Positions 23,999-34,511 of a stretch of DNA of 64,000 nt are shown in pieces. This stretch comes from Branchiostoma lanceolatum (Eukaryota > Chordata > Leptocardii > Amphioxiformes > Branchiostomatidae), in the NCBI RefSeq assembly GCF_035083965.1, contig NC_089738.1, positions 9,822,734 through 9,886,733 on the forward strand, written 5' to 3'. How positions within the stretch are numbered: position 1 is the first letter of the stretch; the number at the start of each line of letters is the position of its first letter. The notes under the pieces were generated by a model that did no database searches, was not told where the DNA came from, and worked only from the letters and a program-made list of their open reading frames with translations. The position numbers were made by a program, and so were the translations under genes.

Positions 23999-26900
23999 AT
24001 GGCACGATTCGTGGTGCTGATCGCCTTTCTGGCGGCAATTGAAATCGTGTCGTGTGACACAGGTATTTGCCCAAATTGTCAAGCTTCTCAAACGATTTGT
24101 TCTCCGGACAGTGATCAAACACTATTCTTTGAAGCATCATGTGCCGTCTGTGATACCGTGGTGAGCTCGGAGTCCAGGGACATCATGCCATCATGTCAGC
24201 TTGTTCAAACCTCCCCGTCGCTGTGGCTTCGCAACTACAACCTTGGACACCTGTCTTCGGCCGACGTGAGCCACCTAAAACATTTGCGGCACCTCTATGT
24301 AGAACCAGGTAAGTAAAGTAACACGTATTACTAATGGTATGGAAATGAGTCGTGATCGTATTAGCCTCGCTACTGGATAACTGACGTGCCTTCGATTGTG
24401 TCTGATTTTAACAAGTTTCTGAAATTTTGGTCAAAATGCAAGAGATTGTGATGCTAGATCCTCTTTATAAGAGAATAGAGTGTTCAGTATGACTTTAGGG
24501 AAGGAAACATAAAACATCAAAATTCATTAAATCTGTTATCGTCCAAATATGACACGCTAAAACCTTAGTTGACCCATTTATGTAACTTTGTTAATGTAAT
24601 GGGTCACGATTTTTTAACTGCTGTATCATCAAATTGTGTGTACACATTAGAATTTGGAGTTAAGTAACATTTTATAGCTGTTGAAATACTATATTCCTGG
24701 TGCGTAAATGCAACCCTATAGTCAGTGTATCGGGGCTACCATAATTGGCGAGATAGGAGTAAACAAGGGTGGCACTGAAGCTAATGTAACAAAGTCCGTG
24801 TTTTGCGAAGAGTTTTGATCATGAGCAATCAAAGATTCAGATATGATTAGCATCTGGATAGACGCTGGTGTCAATAGAAACAGATATACTGTCACTACTA
24901 TGACATACTTCTTCTATTCCGTTTTAGGAGACATCCGACATCTTGGAAACAACACGTTTGACGGGTTCCAGCATTTGTTCAACCTGTCACTGAGTCGTAA
25001 CAAGCTTACGCACATAGGAAAGAGATGGCTTGTTGACGTTTCGGGACATTTGAATTTAGCTCATAACGAAATAGCCTTCATAGAAGACGATGCGTTCGGT
25101 GCCTATGATCGCTGCCTTGAGACGCGTGCTCTGCACCTACCTTGGAACAAGCTCAACGTCATCGACTCAGGCTACTTCAGACATCTTTGCAAGGTCATAT
25201 TCTTGGACCTACGCTACAACAAAATCCACACCATCGACAAAGGTACGCCCAATGTTCAGAAACACTCACTCGTGTAATGATTTTAGATGTTTGCTTCATG
25301 TTACAGAATTGTGCGGCCCGATAGTGTGATTTTTCAAAATTTTACTTGTTTCATGAAACAGTCATCAACGTTAACGTTCTATTCTATTCCAGAATGGACA
25401 ATTTGGTCTACAATAAAACATGCACATATTTTTACAAAGTAATTCACATTGTAATTCTAAAGTTACAACCATTCTGGTTTACATTATTTCTTGAGTTTCC
25501 TACAATGTATTGTGCCCCTACCACATCACCTCATCAACATTAACCTCTATTGATAATTTTGTTACAAAGGTATTGGGTGTATACATTCGTATGGAAAAAC
25601 AGATATATCGTAACCATTGAAATATGACCGTTAAAGTACATTTGACACCAAATAATAACTTTTTTTTCTGATTATCATCAATAATGATAGTATTTTTCAA
25701 ATACACACCCTTGCAATGTTATTGAACATCAAATCATCGAAGATGATACTTCCAGCTCTTAATTCCTGCCGCAATATAATAAATCAAACGTTGATTATCA
25801 CTTGGATAACGATAGTTGGATCAACATCAGACATGGTAGCACAACAAGGTGGTGAAGACAACAGTACTAACTCATCTTGATCATGTTCAATGTTCATTAG
25901 ATACTACTACTGCTATTGAATCTTATCAGCAATTTGTGCCATTGTGTCATTGGTGTCATTGACACTTTAAGCTCTCTTACATTTCAATATAATTATGTGA
26001 ATGTTCAATATATAAACTATTTCAGGCAGTTTCCTTGACCTGCACAGCCTTCGGATACTGCGTCTTGCCGGTAACAATCTCAAGGTGGTAAGAGATTTTT
26101 GGTTCCCTGCCTTCGAGAAACAACGACTGCTCTTTTCTTTAGACTTGGCCCAAAATCAAATACATTACATCGAATCAGAGGCCTTTGTAAATCTTCTGCT
26201 CTTAGGGGACCTTGATCTCTCGGACAATCAGATCACAAGTCTGCAGGAAAATCAGTTTAGAATTGGTACTTGGAACAACAGGGTATGGGGGTCTATAAAA
26301 CTAAGAGTGAAAGGGAATTTCTTTCGCTGTACATGCTCTCTTCGTTGGTTCATTCAATCAGTTCTAAATTGTAATGCTGAATTTTCCGATTTAAAGTTAC
26401 TAACTTGTAGCTACCCAGAAATTCTACGGGGTGTGAAGCTAACAGAACTTTCGCATGCCACGACATTATCAATGCAGTGCCCAGAACCTAAAGTTACAAT
26501 AGGTACTAAAGCTGATGGTAAGACGTTTCAGTGTGAAATGTACTGGGAAGAAGGCCCTCCTAAAATACAATGGACTCTGCCAAATGATACAAACATTATC
26601 ATCACGGACGTATCCTTTGAAGAAGGAAAAAACATCTACCTAGGGGACTTAAACTTTACGACATCTTTCTACATGAATCCAAAAGGTTTTACATGTTGCA
26701 ACTCTACATCATTAGACTATTCAAAACTAGGGAACGATACCCATAACTTTGTGGGGAAGGCAGTATCTTCTTTGACCGTCAGTCCAATCGTAATACAAAA
26801 ATGGCGCGGTGAGCTCGTTTCTTGCTCATTGATGGTTGGTTCAGATGAAACAAACATCACAGCTCATCTAAACGTGACTGGTTCGTCTCATTCCTTAAAT

Positions 26901-27662
26901 GGTGATCCTGACGTCATTACCACCATGTCCTATACCACAAAAACACTGACAGAGACTCGTAAAGGCAACAATGAAATAGTCTACATCATGGACTCAGATG
27001 TGAACGGCAATGTTTCAATTAATCTATTGGATCTGGTCATAACCATCCTTTTAACATCATCAGTAGTTGCGTTGTCTTGTTTTCTTATTATTGCTTTGAG
27101 AAAATTTACATTCAAGATGGGGAAAATGAGCAACTGTGATGTACAAGATCAGCAAAACACCAACAGTTTCTCCCAGCATACGTACGAAACAGTGGAAGAC
27201 CAGTACGAAGGCATACGGGTCAGTCAGATTGAAGACAATGAAGATGACGTCATCACACCATACGGACAAGCTGTCATGGCAGGAGCCTACGGAATGGACA
27301 AAGCCACGACTAAAACAGCCTGTAGGTCCCAAGTAACTAAACATAGGACAGTAGATACACCTTATACCAAACGAAAAAGGGTACGAGCGCAAAGCGTCGA
27401 TGAATCAAGCTACAACGTCGAAGCTTCTAGACGACACACTAATGTGGATTTAGCGGGAACTTTTTCGACGACCAGAACAGAGAGCTTCTCACGGACTCAC
27501 GGGATGCACAAAGGTATATGTAAAACTGGCATGCATGAAGTCGATATCAACAGCTGCCGCGAAAGTGAAGACTTAGATTACTTAGATCAAATCAACATCA
27601 CTGAGACTGCAACAGATGACGTTGATCATTCTAGAGAGGTTGAGCGCACAACATGGCTTTAG
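23999..27662 (+). CDS. LRR-Ig transmembrane receptor, unit 5
   Basis: Exons 23999-24308, 24928-25242 and 26026-27662 give 753 residues. The preferred start opens with MARFVVLIAFLAA; an in-frame ATG lies 21 bases upstream at 23978. The protein has the same domain order as units 2-4: N-cap with CPNC, LRRs, C-cap, Ig-like domain, membrane helix near 542-567, then a long tail. The tail has YETVEDQYEGI (the second motif altered from YDVI), TPYGQA, TPYTKRKRVR and ends VERTTWL. Introns are most like unit 3, and the shared IEDNEDD tail block also links these two. Confidence 0.9.
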
Positions 27663-28510
27663 AGAGGCCGATATAGAATAAGAATAAGGCAGTTCAAAAT
27701 GAATCTTGCAGTCAAGAAAGGACAAGAAGACGAGATTTTTAAAGTATAGAAATAGCCACTGTATTGTAGGCTACGCACCCTGTCTGGAATGATATTCAAT
27801 GTATTTTCAATAATATTTAAAGTTGACAAAATTAAGATATTTCCAATAATATTCAGATGATAAGTTTTATTGACAAGATAACGACGAGATATGGATACAA
27901 TAGCCAAAAGCATGCAAGTTCTCCTAAATATTCTTAACTTTGATCCCAGCCGTTTCTTACGTGTCTAGTTTATATCAGTTTTTTTCCTTGATATTCTAGA
28001 AACTATGACTCTGTGACTTTTTACAAATAATCTACCTTTAAGTGAATATAATGTTTCAGTGATCTACGTATACGCGTGCTCATTTATTATCGGCCGACCG
28101 TAGCTTTATTTATATGCCGTATCCAGTGAAGGAAATTTTGCCAGCTCAATGATTAATAGTGTAAATGTGCGTACACGTATGTCAAATAATTCTCAAACCC
28201 TAAAGCAAAAATTTTAATTTCTCGACCTACAAGCAACGGCTTTATCAGAAAATTATTTCTATTGTGCACACCAAAAATCAAAACTATACAAGTTCAGTTT
28301 TACCGCAGTACCAAGAAAAGTCAATAGGAAGCCCTCAATTAGATGACGAGCATCTCCGGGATCGTAACACCTACATGTACCCACACATTATCGTATATCA
28401 TCACAAAAAACACGCAAAGCATGGAAACTATCTTAAACCCACGTCCACACAAAAACAAGCCACTGAAAACACGACCTATACTACTCTAGGGAAGTGACAA
28501 ATAATTCATG

Positions 28511-28725
28511 AAAAACATAGGAACTACATCTATGCCTACATTTTCATTTCATCACCGTGTCTACATGATTTCCTCTGCAACTAATTTCCGCTCAGGGTAA
28601 CGCGTTATGTGATACATGTGCGTCATCGACACGTGTTTCCAGGCAAAGGCCTCTAGCAGTTGCGAGAAAATGCACATGCTGTAGGCTACGGGAGATTATA
28701 TGAATTCATGCAATTGCAGAAAAAA
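28511..28725. repeat. 200-base repeat, copy 3
   Basis: Third copy of the element at 18375-18580, in the matching place downstream of unit 5. Confidence 0.75.
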
Positions 28726-28825
28726 AAACAATTTAAGTCTGAAACCTAAATTCTTAGTTGTGACCCCTTTGGAAAGAAATACAATGTCTTAGGTATACTT
28801 TGTCCATAGTCTCCTTACCTTAATG

Positions 28826-28826
<1 letters not shown>

Positions 28827-28869
<43 letters not shown>
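28827..28869. repeat. (TA)n microsatellite
   Basis: About 20 uninterrupted TA units. Confidence 0.95.
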
Positions 28870-28870
<1 letters not shown>

Positions 28871-29267
28871 TGTAACTTCCCAATAATGGACCGACATCAG
28901 CACCTCTGTTTATGTATTCTAAAGTCTTCGTGACAATTGATATCCAAGAGCATTTATGGCTTCGTACGTGAGTTTACCAAATTGTCTAATATACACAGTG
29001 TACACATTTCTAATTTTGCATCAATGTACCGTAGCAGAATTTTATGGACCGTGTCGCTTGAAACAAATTAGACCAGGTGGCAGATAATAGGTAAATTCCA
29101 TCCTGAAAATTAAACATTGGGGTTTCGCAGATGCAGCGTATATATCATATGATCGACAACCGGAGAAAACGAAAGCAATCACTATATACGCTTCGTATGT
29201 CTTTATTCTTATCTAGTCATATTGATATACGTCAATCTTCAATTTGTTTCACCTTATATCATAGCTG

Positions 29268-29430
29268 AATTTCCAGGCACTACAGAATCGGGCAGTTAGA
29301 CTTATGCTTGGCTTCCCACATGTGTATACATATCATGTTGGGTATTATCAATTATCAGCTGGAAAACCTTAGTATCCCGGAGGAACTCACATCAAGGCTT
29401 CTCAAAGCAATGCAGTCAATCGTGACAATT
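29268..29430 (+). mobile_element. Possible decayed LINE reverse transcriptase tail
   Basis: One frame reads ALQNRAVRLMLGF, close to the LQxRAxR motif found near the end of many LINE reverse-transcriptase proteins. The frame breaks soon after. It is a short fragment, and identification rests on this motif alone. Confidence 0.3.
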
Positions 29431-29435
29431 ACTCA

Positions 29436-29893
29436 GTCTACACGCAAGTACTGTATTGTTTTTCCCACAACACTTTATACGTCTAGTTTTTAGACCAATG
29501 GTTTCGAAAATACGTAGACAATTGTCCTGACACAGTTACATAAATGCAAACAGAGAATTCACATGGTTGTACATGTACGTCACCACGGACATACAAACAA
29601 GCATACATTACTGGTAACACAGGCGATATCTTCACGTGTTCAGTAGGCTAGGCAACCCTGGGTAAACATGACGGAAAATAAAAAAATAGCATAAACACGT
29701 GAAGATATCGCCTGTGTAACCAGTAATGTTCGCGTGTTTGTATGTCCGTGGTGACGTACATGTACAACCATGTGAATTCTCTGTTTGCATATATGTAACT
29801 GTGTCAGGACAATTGTCTACGTATTTTCGAAACCATTGGCATAGAAACTAGACGTATAAAGTGTTGTGAGAAAAACAATACTTGCGTGTAGAC
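29436..29893. repeat. Long inverted repeat (foldback), arms about 200 bases
   Basis: The arm 29436-29640 is the near-perfect reverse complement of 29694-29893, with a 53-base loop. The outer ends are GTCTACACGCAAG and CTTGCGTGTAGAC; the inner ends meet at AACACGTGAAGATATCGCC. Only scattered mismatches are seen, so it is young. It is either a foldback-type transposon or an inverted duplication. Confidence 0.9.
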
Positions 29894-30264
29894 ATTGAGG
29901 ATAAAACAAAACAAAATTATTTGCCTTGATTAATAAATAGGCTATTGTTATCCAAGGAATAACCTATCTTCAGATTAGCTTCTCGAATAGAATTTCTAAA
30001 GATAGCTAACTATAGACAAACAATTAGAGTGATAAGTGAGTCTTTTTCACTTTCCATCTTCTGACTATATACAGGTAAAACGGGCGTCCTCAGTTATACT
30101 TTATCCCATACTGAAACACAACGTTTTCGCACAGTGATATTTAGACGAGAGTGCCAGAGAGACACACGAATGCGAGCATGCGCTTTCACGGTAAGCTGAC
30201 GTACTCTGACACGATTGCGGTCATTGAACCATGGTTGCCTATGGCAACGGCGTCAGGATCCAAA

Positions 30265-32733
30265 ATGGCGGACGTGGTTGAAAACTCGCCTGCTTTGGAT
30301 GTCGATCTTGATCAAGAAAATTATTTCAACGATTCCTGTCATATCGACACTCCGGTGACAGGAAAAACAGTATTTTATGGCTCGTCCAAAGAAGATGTGG
30401 AGTACGCGAAAGTCTTTTGGAAGTCTATAACCCTCCAGCCGCCGATGGAATCCCGGCTTGTGTCCGGCGACACACGACAACGGCTGAAAGTCGCCAGCGC
30501 TTCGTTTCAACGTATGTCGTCTTATCAAATTCTTGACATTCTACAACTTTTTCATTCATAATTAAGTCTCACTGGTATAGAGACATAAGGAATGAGTAAA
30601 GAAGTGGAATTACCAATAATACTACGGTTACCGTTATGTCGAAATGTGCCCCCCTCCCCAATGTTATTGAAACTTTTCAAAATCATTTTAGAAAAATAGT
30701 AGTATGTAATAAGTGTTACACACACTGGGCCTTTCAACGCACTTATTAAGAATACTTTTTCTCGAATCCTTGCACTAGAATTCATCACACACTGCGTATC
30801 ATACACTGACTCTACGTGCGAACTGAGATGATAATATGAAATGTCAATCACTCAATGTCCTATAAATGATTTGTTGTGTTTTTTTACAGCCAAAAATTTT
30901 GCCCATGAGCCAGTACCAGATTCACCCAGTAAGTAATGTTTCTAATGTTATAATGGTTCTTGTGATTAGGCAGTTAAGTAAAATAAGACTTCCATGTTCC
31001 AATATTGTGCGACTAGAATAACATGTAACAATGTCAACCTTCAAATATGACTAGCATCATTAATACGTCATGTACTAATAGCTGTAGCTTCAACGTTCAT
31101 CCCTGGCACTGATAAAAATGGCTTCTTTTGCCCCTCTTGAAAAAAAGAAAATGGTTCTGAGTGAAAGAATATGCAATTAGTCATCATCACAGATTGACGT
31201 ACCAGGTATCACAAAATATGATGCAATTTAGCTCAAAGCAAGCACTATACACTGTAGATTAACATATTAGAAATTGTGATTCTTGCCGATATCAAAGCTA
31301 ATTGTCTTGTGTGTTTCCAGGATTGACACAGTTTCTACAGGAGGCACACAGACAAGAACATGCGGAGGAGACAGAGAAACGGAGACAGCTTGTAAGTATT
31401 AACCTTCCACTGCTACAGGACCCTACAGGATCACCATGAACCAAATTTGCATCACAGAAGGCAGCTATGGGAAGGTTTAAGTTGAAACTGAATAGGAAAA
31501 AAAAGCTGCCTGTATTGTCAATTAGAGTCATGCTATTTCTTTGACTACTTCATTATGCTTTACAGAAAAGTGGAACCTACAGATTATTGGTATCAATATT
31601 GTGTGTTCATATGTGTGTATTTGTGAAAATGTCACATAACAGGGATACATAACACACTCAAATCAACCTGGCAACTTCCAAGTTTTATAACCATTTTATA
31701 ACCATTTGGTATGATAGGCAATGCTCAGTATATCATATATAGTACTAGTCAGAAGTCATATTGATGTAACGTTAATATACTGGTATACACATGTGTACTA
31801 GTAGGCTTTTTGCAAGAGTGGTCAGTACACCTGGTATGACTGCCCCCTACTGACTTATCTACAAAGTGTAGGTACATGTCAAGTGGCCTGTGGAAATCAT
31901 TGGGCTATTTTAGAGCAATCCTATTTTAACCTCCTTGTTTAGAGGTTAGAAATGTTAAGGTTTGCTAGTTTGACTCGATTCATTTTTACCTGTTTTTCAG
32001 AGTATGAAGAAGGAACAGCAACAACTGCTTCTTCTGAAACAGAGGGAAGAAAGAATGCAGGTAAGACCAAGAGTGTAAATGTACGAATCTTCAAGTATAT
32101 TACATGCAACATCTGCTCTTCCTGTCAGGTTCTGTATTGAATAAATGAAATTTTTCTTCTTGTCAACATTTTTTTTTTACATTAACAGAAAGAAGAAATA
32201 TTGAGAGGTAACAAACCGAGGCAGAGAACAGAGATCATACAACTGTGAGTATACCCATGGCCATTGTCAGCATTCACCCTAAGAGGCAAATGTTAGCGCA
32301 ATAAATGTTCTAGCCTGGAGTCCCGCCTTGTTAGCTTTGGTCTGGTCCAGTCCTAAGGATAATTTTTCCACCAACAAGATGGAGAAGTGCCACCATTGGG
32401 AGCAGACTGAGGCTGGACTCCAGGCTAAAAATATTCACCTATTTCACTTTGTTATGCACACTTACAGAGGATTTGTTCCATTTTTCAACAAGATCTCTGT
32501 ACTACATTTTTAAATCATGCTTGTTAAATTGCAATACTTTTGTGGGATGCTGGGCAAAATCATTTTCTATGATAAGACATTGTAATCATTTTATAATAAA
32601 GTGTAATGATAAAACAAAACTTCTACTTGTTCACAGACCTACCAGCAGTGACGAGGAAGAAGAAGAAGACCCCATGTTGGAACTGGAGAAATTTGAACAG
32701 GCAAAAGGCATTCAGGATCTTGATTCTGACTAG
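30265..32733 (+). CDS. HOATZ: HOATZ-like cilia and flagella associated protein
   Basis: Six coding exons: 30265-30511, 30890-30928, 31321-31391, 32001-32060, 32189-32244 and 32637-32733, giving 189 residues (the human protein is about 170). The core [18 protein letters not shown], then PPMESRLV and RQRLKVA, matches the conserved N-terminal region of vertebrate HOATZ. A Glu/Arg-rich helical part follows, with [14 protein letters not shown], and the end is acidic ([10 protein letters not shown]). HOATZ is known in vertebrates as a factor needed for motile cilia and sperm flagella. The start at 30265 was chosen for its strong context (AAAATGG); in-frame ATGs at 30178 and 30241 are possible. All five splice junctions keep frame. 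Confidence 0.85.
32311..32427. mobile_element. Short foldback element with TAGCCTGGA termini
   Basis: Starts TAGCCTGGAGTCC and ends GGACTCCAGGCTA within the last intron of the HOATZ-like gene. Interior pairing is imperfect. The same termini occur at 40389-40483, so this is probably one family of miniature inverted-repeat elements. Confidence 0.65.
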
Positions 32734-34511
32734 CGCCTATTGTCAAGAATCTGTCTTATTAGATAGGCTTTATCTTTAAATGTCTTTAAAGGCTTGGATT
32801 TCACTTGTTGCTGCTTCAAGCCCTCGAAATTGTATCAAGATTACAGGACTTAATCATAATGTTGATATAGATTTCAATGTAGTGTGGAATGTCACATTAC
32901 GAGAACAGTTCAGTTGGTGTTTATTGCTGTGTGTCTGATGCTACATTTGCACGGCTTCTATTTTGAAATCACCAACATCTCTTTATTTACATTATATAGA
33001 TTGTACAGAGTATCATGCATGCAATTCTATTCATTTTGTCACAAAAACACTACATATGGGTAGGTAGGTTAATGTAACAATTCTCCTTGTCAATTTTTTT
33101 CATCGTTGATCAGATAATAAAGTAAGGTTTCTATAATAACACTAAATCTTGTACATATTGTAGAAGGGTGGTTTCTGTTCATTATCATCACATTTCTAAA
33201 GGAGACAAATACATTTAAATATAATCTTTTCTCACATTTTCTGAAATACATTATTCAGTAGCAACCAATATAAAATAGCACATTTTGTCCTTTGGCACTT
33301 GAATGTAACATTAATTTGTATCTTCAAATACTGGTCACGTACATGTACAATTACTCTTTTTTCATAATATATTATCATACATTCAATTTAACATCAAAAT
33401 AGATCATCTACAGTTCACAAAATTCTCACTGTCACATCACTCAGTAGTATACAAGATATTCTTAATAGGACATGTCTATATCATTCTCATGTAATGACAG
33501 TTATTTTCAAATACGTATCAACAAGAATCTATACATCACTGAGACTTTACAAGCACCTTTAGTGGTCAATCACTACATTTACTTCTTAGCCTTGACACTT
33601 GACTATATCTACACTACAAGTCACACATTATGGCTTAAAAATTCTCCAAATTGTTTGGTCTTTAGATCTTAAATTACAGAATTCAAGGACTGAATCACTA
33701 CATTGACACTTGACTATATCTACATTACAAGTCACACATTATGGCTTAAAAATTCTCCAATGGCAAATTGCTTAGATCTTAAATTACAGAATTCAACGAT
33801 TACAATGAACTCTTAGCAGCACTGCAAATTACAGAAAATATCTTATAACATTAATTGTCACTTCAATACTGTAGCGATTTTACTTTCATTGTATAAATAT
33901 ATTTCATCACAAACATTGTTCAAATCAAAGGGTTGCAAACACTAAGAGCATTTTAAGACTTAATGTCCAATACGAAAGATCTGGGTAGTGAAATTCAAAA
34001 AGCATACATCAAATTCATAGCACTGGAAATTCAAGGGTATGTAGCTTAATCTTGTCATTATCCCACTACAAGATGTGTTTGGGAGAACAGGTAGTATTGG
34101 TATACAAAGACAAAGCAAGCTATTAGAACACATTACTGTGCACGATATGGCTGTCTTCTTAATCATATAATAACCTTTAGCACAATGAAGTAGTTTGGCA
34201 CCACATCCTCTATTGGTTACAGAGTTAGGCAACAGAGAGAAGGTCAAGCATCTGTCACATTTCTCATACAATTTGTTTGTATATTTATCAATCATCAATG
34301 TGTCATATGAAGTTCTAAAATTTGTCTGTCGTGACAGAAATGTTGTCATGGTTGATGGTCAGTTCTGTCAAAAACTTGTACAAGGTAACAACAAAAATCA
34401 CAAAACGTATGTAACCACGCCTTTAACTGTGTACAATACACCTGCATCCTGGAGATACTTTAATATGACTACAACAGATTAGCCAGCTTTAAGAGATGTC
34501 TTAAAGGACCT
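32734..34511. other. Region between the HOATZ-like gene and the acyltransferase
   Basis: The two genes are convergent, so this region holds both 3' untranslated regions. An AATAAA lies near 33116. A direct tandem repeat sits at 33590-33795. No other gene is supported. Confidence 0.5.
33590..33795. repeat. Direct tandem duplication, unit about 105 bases
   Basis: The stretch beginning TTGACACTTGACTATATCTA and running to TTAAATTACAGAATTCAA occurs twice in succession, starting near 33592 and 33702, with a few differences. Confidence 0.85.

Larger units (their letters stand above)
27663..30264. other. Intergenic region between the receptor array and the HOATZ-like gene
   Basis: About 2.6 kb. The first 1.1 kb is unit 5 3' flank, partly shared with unit 3. 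Then come a 200-base repeat copy, a TA microsatellite, a possible decayed retrotransposon piece and a long foldback. No intact gene is seen. Confidence 0.55.

Noticed and set aside
30178-30264. Longer N-terminus for the HOATZ-like protein
   Set aside because: The upstream in-frame ATGs have weaker context, and the extra residues do not resemble the family.
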